Below, in pieces: positions 40,844 through 48,773 of a stretch of DNA of 62,646 nucleotides. Each line of letters starts with the position of its first letter. Within the stretch, counting starts at the first letter, position 1. Both the position numbers and the translations under genes were made by a program. The notes under the pieces are model-generated. The model made no database searches. It had not been told where the DNA came from and was given only the letters and a program-made list of their open reading frames with translations. The DNA comes from an uncultured Prevotellaceae bacterium (GTDB lineage Bacteria > Bacteroidota > Bacteroidia > Bacteroidales > Bacteroidaceae). The DNA is taken from contig CAMJFC010000010.1 of the NCBI GenBank assembly GCA_946404865.1, positions 1 to 62,646 on the forward strand. The letters run 5' to 3'.

Positions 40844-41950
40844 TTACAAAGTGATGGGTTCGTAGGGGAGACCGAACACATCGGCGACTGCTTTGTAGGT
40901 GACTTTGCCTTCCACCACATTGAGGCCGAGGTAAAGCGCATGGTCGTCTTTGCAAGCTTGTTTCCATCCTTTGTCGGCCAAAGCCAAGGCATATCTGAGC
41001 GTGGCATTGGTGAGAGCAATGGTCGAGGTGTTGGGCACAGCTCCCGGGATATTGGCCACTGCATAATGAACGATGCCATCCACCTCATAGACCGGTTCAC
41101 TGTGTGTGGTGGGGTGTGATGTCTCGAAGCAGCCGCCCTGGTCGATGGCCACATCAACCAGCACCGTACCCGGTTGCATCTTACCCAACATTTCTTTCGT
41201 GATGAGGTGCGGCGCTTTATCACCAGGCACCAAGACCGAGCCCACGATGATGTCCACATCGGGCAGTTCGCGTTCAATATTATGTTTATTGGAATACACC
41301 GGTGTGACATTGGCAGGCATTTCTATTGAGAGTTTTTTCAGCAGGGGCAGAGAGATGTCGGTGATGATGACATGCGCGCCCATGCCCGCCGCCACACGTG
41401 CAGCCGCCTGTCCTACGGTGCCGCCACCGAGCACGAGCACCTTGGCTGGTTTGACTCCGGGAACGCCACAGATGAGTTTGCCCTTCCCTCCTTGTGTCTT
41501 TTGCAGATAAAAAGCGCCATTGAGTGCCGCCATCCTTCCTGCCACCTCGCTCATGGGGATGAGCAACGGCAGCGATCGGTCGGGAAGTTGCACCGTCTCG
41601 TAAGCCAGACATACGGCACCGCTTTTTATCATCGCATCCGTCAGGGGTTTGTCGCAGGCGAAATGGAAATAGGTGAAGACCAGCTGCCCTTTCCTTACCA
41701 AGTCGTACTCAGGTTCGATAGGTTCTTTCACTTTTACAATCATGTCGGCAATGGTGTAGGTCTCTTCGATGGTCGGAAGGATTTCTGCACCGGCCTTGAT
41801 GTAATCATCATCGCTGAATCCGCTGTTGACACCGGCCGTGTGCTGTACGTACACCTGATGCCCGTGCCTGACCAGTTCTGCCACTCCGGCGGGAGTCATA
41901 CCCACCCGGTTCTCATTGTTCTTTAATTCTCTTGGAATACCGATTTTCAT
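40844..41950 (-). CDS. ald: Alanine dehydrogenase
   Basis: NAD-dependent interconversion of alanine with pyruvate and ammonium. The 368-residue protein begins MKIGIPRELKNNENRVGMTP, with catalytic Lys in VKVKEPIEPEYD, catalytic His in FTYFHFACD, Rossmann motif VLVLGGGTVGQAAAR, and DVAIDQGGCFETSHPTTHSEP near the C-terminus. A -7 element TATTTTTG lies at 41997-41990 on this strand. It is monocistronic. Confidence 0.96.
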   Translation of the reverse strand: MKIGIPRELKNNENRVGMTPAGVAELVRHGHQVYVQHTAGVNSGFSDDDYIKAGAEILPTIEETYTIADMIVKVKEPIEPEYDLVRKGQLVFTYFHFACDKPLTDAMIKSGAVCLAYETVQLPDRSLPLLIPMSEVAGRMAALNGAFYLQKTQGGKGKLICGVPGVKPAKVLVLGGGTVGQAAARVAAGMGAHVIITDISLPLLKKLSIEMPANVTPVYSNKHNIERELPDVDIIVGSVLVPGDKAPHLITKEMLGKMQPGTVLVDVAIDQGGCFETSHPTTHSEPVYEVDGIVHYAVANIPGAVPNTSTIALTNATLRYALALADKGWKQACKDDHALYLGLNVVEGKVTYKAVADVFGLPYEPITL

Positions 41951-42059
41951 AAAAAAGAGGATTTGAGGTTAAACATCATTTTGTTTTGGCAAAAATAATA
42001 ATTATTTTTAAATGGTGGTGCTTTTTTCTTCTTTTTTTTTGCGAGAAAAGATATTTCGA

Positions 42060-42116
42060 GGGGTAAGTGGTGAGAGGTGAGAGGTAAGAGGTGAGAGGTA
42101 TGAGAATAGGTGAAAA
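42060..42116. repeat. GGTGAGA-type tandem repeats
   Basis: Several degenerate copies of GGTGAGAGGTAAGA in the spacer between ald and the tolC-like gene; nothing else seen in 42001-42165. Confidence 0.6.
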
Positions 42117-42169
42117 GGGTGTGAATGCCACCCTTTTACTGAAATATTTACACATTTTACCGAATTGTT

Positions 42170-42200
42170 TTTGTGATATGTAACGAAAAATGTATTTTTG
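42170..42200 (+). promoter_or_regulatory. Promoter of the TolC/MacAB operon
   Basis: TTTG (42170-42173), 19 nt, TATTTTTG (42193-42200). Transcription would start near 42207, which excludes the upstream in-frame start at 42173. Confidence 0.8.
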
Positions 42201-42223
42201 CAGAGAAAATTAAAGATTTATAT

Positions 42224-43570
42224 ATGAAAAAGAGAAAAATCATTACTAATTGGCTGTTTTTGTTGACATTCTTTACCTTGCCCCTCTACGGTCAAAATAC
42301 AGGAAAGAAATGGACACTTGAGGAATGCGTCAATTATGCACTTACCCATAATATACAACTGAAAAAAAACACCCTGGCCCATCAAATGGCCGAGGAAGAC
42401 GTGCTCCAGTCGCGTGCGGCCTTGCTCCCTTCGCTGAGCGCCTCTACGACGCAAAGCGTGACATACCGCCCCTTTATTGAAACCGGCCAGAGTACCGTGG
42501 CCAACGGATATGTACAAAGTAGCATTGACAAGGTCTATTACAATGGGAGTTACAGCGTGAACGCCAATTGGACCGTATGGAATGGCAACCGCAACAAGAA
42601 CACCATCAAGTTGAACGAACTGACCGCCCAGATGGCCGAATTGGATTCAGCCATCAGTGCCCGCAGCATCGAAGAACAGATTACGCGTCTGTATGTGCAG
42701 ATACTCTATACGAAAGAGACCATCACCATCAACGAACAGAGTCTGGCCACCAGTCGCTTAAACGAAGAACGCGGCAAAACGATGGTAGAGGTGGGACAGA
42801 TGAGCAAGGCCGACCTGGCTCAGTTGACCGCCCAGCGTGCCTCAGACGAATACAACATCGTGGCCGCTGAAAGCAACGTGAAGAGTTACCTGTTTCAGTT
42901 AAAGCAATTGTTAGAGTTGACCGAAGAATCGGATTTCGACATCGCTACGCCCACAATGAGCGATGCCCAGGCCTTGGAGCCCATCCCCCCACTGTCAGAG
43001 GTTTATTATCTGGCTTTGGAACACCGCCCTGAAATACGTAATGCCCGTTTGGCCATCGAGAGCAGCGAGGTGAGCATCGACATCGCCAAAGCCGGCAAAC
43101 TACCCACAATAGGAGTCAGTGCAGGCGTGGCCACGAACACCACATCGATGAGCAACCGCGCCTGGGGAAGTCAGTTGAAAACCAATTTCGACGCCAGTGT
43201 GGGAGCCACAGTGAGTATTCCGCTGCTTGACAACCGCCAAACCAAGACCGCCATCAACAAAGCTCTTTTGCAGCGCGAAAGCAGCCTTTTGGATTTGCAA
43301 TTGAGAGAGAAAGAGCTCTATTCGACAATCGAAGGCTACTGGATAGACGCCGTGACCAACCAGAGCAAATTTCAAGCGGCTCAGACAGCCACAGCAAGCG
43401 AGGCGACCAGCTATGAACTATTGAGCGAGCAATTCCGTCTCGGACTGAAAAACATTATCGAGTTGATGACGGGAAAAACGAATTTAGTGACCGCCCAACA
43501 GAATGAATTGCAGAGCAAATATATGACCATTTATAATCTCTACATGTTGCGGTTCTATTCAAAGGCATGA
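42224..43570 (+). CDS. TolC-family outer-membrane efflux protein
   Basis: Outer-membrane channel of a tripartite exporter, 449 residues after the chosen start. Signal peptide KKRKIITNWLFLLTFFTLPLYG; two OEP repeats with the usual LEECVNYALTHNIQLK and, in the second half, VYYLALEHRPEIRNARLAIES motifs. The promoter at 42170-42200 rules out the longer frame, so translation starts at ATG 42224 (MKKRKIITNW). It is first in an operon with the MacA-like adaptor and MacB-like transporter, whose partner it must be. Confidence 0.93.
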   Translation: MKKRKIITNWLFLLTFFTLPLYGQNTGKKWTLEECVNYALTHNIQLKKNTLAHQMAEEDVLQSRAALLPSLSASTTQSVTYRPFIETGQSTVANGYVQSSIDKVYYNGSYSVNANWTVWNGNRNKNTIKLNELTAQMAELDSAISARSIEEQITRLYVQILYTKETITINEQSLATSRLNEERGKTMVEVGQMSKADLAQLTAQRASDEYNIVAAESNVKSYLFQLKQLLELTEESDFDIATPTMSDAQALEPIPPLSEVYYLALEHRPEIRNARLAIESSEVSIDIAKAGKLPTIGVSAGVATNTTSMSNRAWGSQLKTNFDASVGATVSIPLLDNRQTKTAINKALLQRESSLLDLQLREKELYSTIEGYWIDAVTNQSKFQAAQTATASEATSYELLSEQFRLGLKNIIELMTGKTNLVTAQQNELQSKYMTIYNLYMLRFYSKA

Positions 43571-43615
43571 GCGGTTGAATGAATTGAACATAGAAATCAG
43601 TAATCATACAATAAG

Positions 43616-44788
43616 ATGAAGAAACGAAGTAAGATTTGGTTGTTTATCATCCTTGTGGCATTGGTGGCAGGGCTCATCTGGCTGATGAAGGGCGGCAAAC
43701 AAGAAGAGAAGATTGAGTTTGTGACCGCCAAGGTAGAAGAAGCCAACCTGCAGAACAGTGTGACTGCCACTGGTACGATAGAACCTGTGACATCGGTAAC
43801 CGTGGGTACGCAGGTGTCGGGTATCGTGAGCAAGTTGTACGTTGACTACAACAGTGAGGTGAAGAAAGGTCAGGTCATCGCCGAACTGGACAAGACCAAC
43901 CTGATGAGCGAGTTGAATACCGCCAAAGCCAACCTGTCGAGTGTACAGAGTGCCTTCGAGTATCAAAAGTCCAACTTCAACCGTTACCAGACCCTCTTCG
44001 AGAAAGGTCTCATCAGTGCCAACGACTTCGAGAATGCCCGTCTGAGTTTTCAACAGTCGAAAGAGCAAGTGGCCACTGCACAGGAGCAGGTGAAACGGGC
44101 ACAGACCAACCTGGGCTATGCCACCATCACCTCGCCCATCGACGGCATCGTCTTGTCGAAATCGGTCGAAGAAGGACAGACCGTGGCAGCCAGTTTCAGT
44201 ACCCCTGAGCTGTTTAAGATAGCCAAGGATTTGACCAACATGCAGGTTGTGGCGAATGTGGATGAGGCCGACATCGGCAACGTGAAAGCCGGTGAGCGGG
44301 TGAGTTTCACTGTTGACGCCTATCCTGATGACACTTTTGAAGGACGAGTGACCCAAGTGCGTCAGGAAGCCACGACGACGAACAATGTGGTGACCTATGA
44401 AGTGGTCATCAATGCCCCCAACGGCAGTATGAAGTTGAAACCAGGGCTGACCGCCAACGTCACCATCTACACCGCCGAACGCCAGGGCGTGCTCTGCGTG
44501 CCAAGCAAGGCGCTACGTTTCACCCCGACCCCGGAGACGGTGGGAGACAAGAAAATAGAAGACATCCAAGGCAAGAACAAGGTTTGGGTGCTGGAGGGCA
44601 ACACACTGAAAGCACGTGCAATACAAGTGGGCATGAGCGACGGTCTGCACACAGAGATTGTCAATGGCATTGCAAAGGGAGCTGATGTCATCACCGAATT
44701 GAAAGTCATCACTGAAGAAGCACAGGATGAAAGCGAAAGCGAACGCAGCCCGTTTGCGCCCGGTCCTCCGGGAAGGAAAAAGAAATAG
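43616..44788 (+). CDS. MacA-like membrane-fusion protein
   Basis: Periplasmic adaptor (HlyD/RND-MFP family, 390 residues) that links the MacB transporter to TolC. A single N-terminal membrane anchor (IWLFIILVALVAGLIWLM) is followed by the barrel-sandwich domain (TGTIEPVTSVTVGTQVSGIVSKLYVDYNSEVKKGQVIAELD), a coiled-coil hairpin (about residues 95-165), then LGYATITSPIDGIVLSKSVEEGQTV and the membrane-proximal domain. It is 45 bases after the tolC-like gene. Confidence 0.93.
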   Translation: MKKRSKIWLFIILVALVAGLIWLMKGGKQEEKIEFVTAKVEEANLQNSVTATGTIEPVTSVTVGTQVSGIVSKLYVDYNSEVKKGQVIAELDKTNLMSELNTAKANLSSVQSAFEYQKSNFNRYQTLFEKGLISANDFENARLSFQQSKEQVATAQEQVKRAQTNLGYATITSPIDGIVLSKSVEEGQTVAASFSTPELFKIAKDLTNMQVVANVDEADIGNVKAGERVSFTVDAYPDDTFEGRVTQVRQEATTTNNVVTYEVVINAPNGSMKLKPGLTANVTIYTAERQGVLCVPSKALRFTPTPETVGDKKIEDIQGKNKVWVLEGNTLKARAIQVGMSDGLHTEIVNGIAKGADVITELKVITEEAQDESESERSPFAPGPPGRKKK

Positions 44789-44822
44789 ATAAGAACGGGA
44801 TGAAAAGAAACAAAAGGACGAT

Positions 44823-45584
44823 ATGAAGAGCGAAGAAAAGAAAGTCGTCATTGAACTGCAGGATGTGAAACGCAACTTCAAGGTAGGCGAAGAGACCGTT
44901 CACGCGCTGCGGGGTGTCAGCTTTAAAATCTATGAGGGTGAGTTTGTCACCATCATGGGTAAGTCTGGCTCCGGCAAATCCACGTTGCTCAACCAGTTGG
45001 GTTGTCTGGACACCCCGAGTAGCGGTGAGTATTACCTTGACGGTGTGTCCGTGCGTAAGATGTCTAAGTCGCAACGTGCCGTGCTCCGCAACCGTAAGAT
45101 TGGATTTATCTTCCAGAACTACAACCTGTTGCCCAAGACGACGAGTGTGGAGAATGTGGAATTGCCGTTGATGTACAACAGCAGTGTATCGGCCAAGGAA
45201 CGTCATGAGCGAGCCATCAACGCATTGGAGTCTGTAGGTTTGGGCGACCGTTTGTATCATAAGTCGAACCAGATGTCGGGTGGTCAGATGCAACGTGTGG
45301 CCATCGCCCGTGCATTGGTGAACAACCCCGCTGTGATTTTGGCCGACGAAGCCACTGGCAATCTGGACACCCGTACCAGTTTTGAAATCCTGGTCTTGTT
45401 TCAGAAACTTCATTCCGAGGGGCGAACCATCATCTTTGTGACACACAATCCCGACATCGCCAATTACTCGAGCCGTAACATCCTGCTACGCGACGGACGA
45501 GTCATCAGTGATGAACAGAACGAACATATCCTAAGTGCCGCCGAAGGATTGGCCGCATTGCCAATGAGGGAAGAAGAAGGTTGA
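44823..45584 (+). CDS. MacB-type ABC transporter ATPase
   Basis: ATP-binding subunit, 253 residues: Walker A GKSGSGKSTL, Q-loop FQNYNLLP, signature MSGGQMQRVAIARAL, Walker B VILADEATGNLD and H-loop FVTHNPD. This is the LolD/MacB class of ATPases. In E. coli MacB the ATPase and permease are fused; here they are separate genes, as common in Bacteroidota. It follows the adaptor gene by 34 bases and precedes the permease by 49 bases. Confidence 0.94.
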   Translation: MKSEEKKVVIELQDVKRNFKVGEETVHALRGVSFKIYEGEFVTIMGKSGSGKSTLLNQLGCLDTPSSGEYYLDGVSVRKMSKSQRAVLRNRKIGFIFQNYNLLPKTTSVENVELPLMYNSSVSAKERHERAINALESVGLGDRLYHKSNQMSGGQMQRVAIARALVNNPAVILADEATGNLDTRTSFEILVLFQKLHSEGRTIIFVTHNPDIANYSSRNILLRDGRVISDEQNEHILSAAEGLAALPMREEEG

Positions 45585-45633
45585 GGGATGAAGGTTTAAG
45601 GTTGAGGGATAAGGGTGATTAAAAGTATTTCGT

Positions 45634-46872
45634 ATGAACTATAGTAATCTTTTTAAGATAGCGATTCGGGCGATAGCGGCCAACAAGACGCGTTCGTTTT
45701 TGACGGCATTGGGCATCATCATCGGCATTGCGTCGGTGATTACGATGCTGGCCATTGGACAAGGCACGAAGCAAAGCATCCACTCAAGCATTTCCGAGAT
45801 GGGGTCGAACATGATTATGATCAGTCCAGGCGCAGACATGCGTGGCGGAGTGCGGCAGGACGCCTCGTCGATGGAAACGCTGAAGTTGGAAGACTATGAG
45901 GCCATCAAGAACGAATGCACGTATGTAAAAGCCGTGAGTCCGATGGTGACGAGCGGCGGCCAATTCATTTATGGCAATAACAACACCCCCTCGTCGCTCT
46001 ATGGTGTGAACCAAGATTATTTAGAGATACGGCAGTTGACCGTGAGCGAAGGTCAGATGTTCACTGATACCGACATCAAGACGAGTGCCAAGGTGTGTGT
46101 GTTGGGACAGACCGTGATAGACAACCTGTTTCCTGACGGCAGCGACCCCATTGGTAAGGTGATACGTTTTAACTCCATCCCCTTCCGTGTGGTTGGCGTC
46201 TTGAAAAAGAAAGGTTATAACTCGATGGGTATGGACCAGGACGACCTGGTGCTGGCGCCCTACACATCGGTCATGAAGCGCATTCTGGCCCAGACCTATC
46301 TGGGCGGCATCCAATGCTCCGCCATCACCGAGGGCGTGACCGAACAAGCCACCGCTCAGATCACCGAAATTCTCCGCCGTAATCATAAGTTGCGTGATGC
46401 GACGGACACGGCCGAGGCCGACGGCGACGACTTCAATATCCGTTCACAAGAAGAGTTGTCGAACATGATGAACTCGACGATGAACATGCTTACCATCCTG
46501 TTGGCCTGTGTGGCCGGCATCTCCCTGATTGTGGGTGGCATCGGTATCATGAACATCATGTATGTGAGTGTGACCGAGCGCACGCGCGAGATTGGTCTCC
46601 GCATGAGTGTTGGCGCTCGTGGCATAGATATTCTGAATCAGTTTTTGATAGAAGCTATCATGCTGAGCGTGACTGGCGGCATCATCGGAGTGCTCTTTGG
46701 CGTTGGCGCCTCGTATAGCATCAAGGCATTCGCCCATTGGCCCATCTCCATTCAGCCTTGGAGTATCGTGATGAGTTTTGCCGTATGTACGTTTACGGGG
46801 GTGTTCTTCGGATGGTATCCCGCCAAGAAAGCGGCCAAACTTGACCCGATAGAAGCCATTCGATATGAATGA
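45634..46872 (+). CDS. MacB-type ABC transporter permease
   Basis: Four-TM permease (FtsX/MacB type), 412 residues: N-terminal membrane segment TRSFLTALGIIIGIASVITMLAIG, a large periplasmic MacB_PCD domain (about residues 45-270), then three C-terminal membrane spans including LLACVAGISLIVGGIGIMNIMYVSVTERTREIGLRMSVGA. With the ATPase, adaptor and TolC-like protein it forms a tripartite machine that expels peptides, lipids or drugs from the periplasm. Substrate unknown. Confidence 0.94.
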   Translation: MNYSNLFKIAIRAIAANKTRSFLTALGIIIGIASVITMLAIGQGTKQSIHSSISEMGSNMIMISPGADMRGGVRQDASSMETLKLEDYEAIKNECTYVKAVSPMVTSGGQFIYGNNNTPSSLYGVNQDYLEIRQLTVSEGQMFTDTDIKTSAKVCVLGQTVIDNLFPDGSDPIGKVIRFNSIPFRVVGVLKKKGYNSMGMDQDDLVLAPYTSVMKRILAQTYLGGIQCSAITEGVTEQATAQITEILRRNHKLRDATDTAEADGDDFNIRSQEELSNMMNSTMNMLTILLACVAGISLIVGGIGIMNIMYVSVTERTREIGLRMSVGARGIDILNQFLIEAIMLSVTGGIIGVLFGVGASYSIKAFAHWPISIQPWSIVMSFAVCTFTGVFFGWYPAKKAAKLDPIEAIRYE

Positions 46873-47008
46873 GTGTTGAGTTTTGAGTTTTGAATGTTGA
46901 ATGTTGAATTGTCGGCTGCGGCGATGAAGAATTGTGAATGTTGAATTGTGTTTTTTGAATTGAGAATTGGTAATTGAGAATTGGTAATTGGTAATTGAGA
47001 ATTGAACA
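46873..47008. repeat. AT-rich low-complexity spacer with inverted copy of the 62-bp repeat
   Basis: Degenerate repeats of TTGAATGTTGAATTG and GAATTGGTAATT fill the gap between the permease and kinase genes. Bases 46908-46943 match the inverted complement of 19234-19269 in 35 of 36 positions. No promoter was recognised. Confidence 0.75.
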
Positions 47009-48085
47009 ATGGCGATTAACAAGAGGTTGAACATATTAACGCAAGTGATTGTGTGGTTGGCTATCTTTATGTCACCCATACTTTACCTTGGTTTGGACCA
47101 TTCGCTTAGCGTAGGCACCTTTTTCAGGTGTTTAGCACTGCCCGTGTGTCTGTTTCTCTCCTACTTCACCAACTATCTGTGGATTGTGCCTCGCTATCTG
47201 TTTCAAGGCCGTCTGCGCATGTACTTGTTTCTCAATATTTCCATGCTTTTCATCCTAACCCTGGTTGTCAGCGTGTGGGTGAAATGGTCGGGCAGTCCTT
47301 TCTCCTTTGCCCACCTGCTTCCTACCGCCGTGGCATACGACGAGCAGAATACGGGCACTCATATCATCCAAACACTACATACCATCTTCAACCTATGCGT
47401 CAGTGTGGGTATCGCCACCTTAATTCGCATGTCGCTGCGCTGGTTTGATGAGAAGAACTCACATGCAGCAGCCACCATGGCTCAACGCGAGGCAGAGTTG
47501 AAAAACCTGCGTTATCAGATTAACCCCCATTTCCTGCTGAACACCATGAACAATATATACGCGCTGACCGCCTTTGACCAGCAGAAAGCCCAGACGGCCA
47601 TCATGGAGTTAAGCAAAATGCTTCGTCATATTCTCTATGAGCATGACCAAAATCAAATTGACATCAAAGAAGAAGTAGCCTTCATCCACAACTACGTCAA
47701 CCTGATGAAACTGCGACTGCCACCCGAAGTAGAGATCACTGAAGACGTGGTCATTCCTCACTCCTACACGGTGCATATCGCGCCGATGTTGCTGATATCG
47801 TTGGTAGAGAATGCCTTCAAACATGGTATCAGCCCCACACAAAAGAGTTTTATCCACCTTCATCTATTTGCAGACAACGAGCAAATCTGTTGCGAGATAG
47901 TCAATTCGAACCATCCCAAGTCAGCGACCGACAAGAGCGGAAGCGGCATCGGCCTGCACCAAGTTCAACGTCGTTTAGACTTGCTCTATCCCGGCCATTA
48001 TGTCTGGGAAAAAGGAACCAATCCCGACCATAGTATTTACACCTCAAAAATTACACTTTATGACACTCAATTGCATCATCATTGA
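47009..48085 (+). CDS. LytS/YehU-type sensor histidine kinase
   Basis: Membrane histidine kinase of 358 residues. Four N-terminal membrane segments (about residues 12-135), then the His_kinase domain with the phosphoacceptor His in RYQINPHFLLNTMNNIYAL and an ATPase domain with MLLISLVENAFKHGI and GSGIGLHQVQRRL. It is coupled to the LytTR regulator: the two genes overlap by 26 bases. Placement after the MacAB-TolC genes suggests it senses the substrate or the resulting envelope stress and controls the exporter, though a 136-base repeat spacer lies between. Confidence 0.92.
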   Translation: MAINKRLNILTQVIVWLAIFMSPILYLGLDHSLSVGTFFRCLALPVCLFLSYFTNYLWIVPRYLFQGRLRMYLFLNISMLFILTLVVSVWVKWSGSPFSFAHLLPTAVAYDEQNTGTHIIQTLHTIFNLCVSVGIATLIRMSLRWFDEKNSHAAATMAQREAELKNLRYQINPHFLLNTMNNIYALTAFDQQKAQTAIMELSKMLRHILYEHDQNQIDIKEEVAFIHNYVNLMKLRLPPEVEITEDVVIPHSYTVHIAPMLLISLVENAFKHGISPTQKSFIHLHLFADNEQICCEIVNSNHPKSATDKSGSGIGLHQVQRRLDLLYPGHYVWEKGTNPDHSIYTSKITLYDTQLHHH

Positions 48086-48773
48086 CGATGAACCATTGGC
48101 CGCCAATTTGTTAGCCAGTTATGTGCAACGCACACCGTTTCTACACCTGACCGGTTGTTACAACAGTGCCATCGCAGCCATCAAGTCGATTCGCGAGAGT
48201 CGCGTCGACTTATTGTTTTTAGACATTCAAATGCCGGAGTTGAGCGGCATTGAGTTTGCGAGTATTATCCCCAAGGAGACCAAGATTGTGTTTACCACCG
48301 CCTTCAGTCAATATGCCTTAGACGGTTATAAGGTAGATGCCTTGGACTACCTGTTGAAACCTATCAGTTACGATGATTTTCTGAGGTCGGCCAACAAAGC
48401 CTATTTATGGCATACCGAGCACTCGAAACAGCAGATTTATACACAAGACCGCTTCATCTTCATCAAGAGCGACTACAAACTCATCAAGGTCCGTTTTGAC
48501 GACCTGCTGTTTGTTGAGGGCGTGAAAGACTATGTGAAAATCTATCTGGACAATGAGCTTCCGCCCATCATGACCTTGCTGAACATGAAAAAGTTGGAAG
48601 AGAGTCTGCCTCAACCAGAGTTTATGCGCACCCACCGGTCGTATATTGTCCACATGCCCAAGGTAGAACAGATTGACCGTTTCCGCATCGTGTTCGGCGA
48701 CCATTTCATCCCCATATCTGAGAGCTATAAAGAAAATGTGCAGCGCTATTTAGACAGCCACACCGTAGGTTGA
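48060..48773 (+). CDS. LytTR-family response regulator
   Basis: A 237-residue regulator with a receiver domain (MTLNCIIIDDEPLAANLL, phosphoacceptor Asp in LLFLDIQMPELSG, LDYLLKPISYDDFL) and a C-terminal LytTR DNA-binding domain (IKSDYKLIKVRFDDLLFVEGVKDYVKIY, RTHRSYIVHM). The start is ATG 48060, inside the kinase gene; the frame upstream of it is kinase-overlap only. Its stop codon directly abuts the stop of the convergent malQ gene, with no base between. Confidence 0.93.
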   Translation: MTLNCIIIDDEPLAANLLASYVQRTPFLHLTGCYNSAIAAIKSIRESRVDLLFLDIQMPELSGIEFASIIPKETKIVFTTAFSQYALDGYKVDALDYLLKPISYDDFLRSANKAYLWHTEHSKQQIYTQDRFIFIKSDYKLIKVRFDDLLFVEGVKDYVKIYLDNELPPIMTLLNMKKLEESLPQPEFMRTHRSYIVHMPKVEQIDRFRIVFGDHFIPISESYKENVQRYLDSHTVG

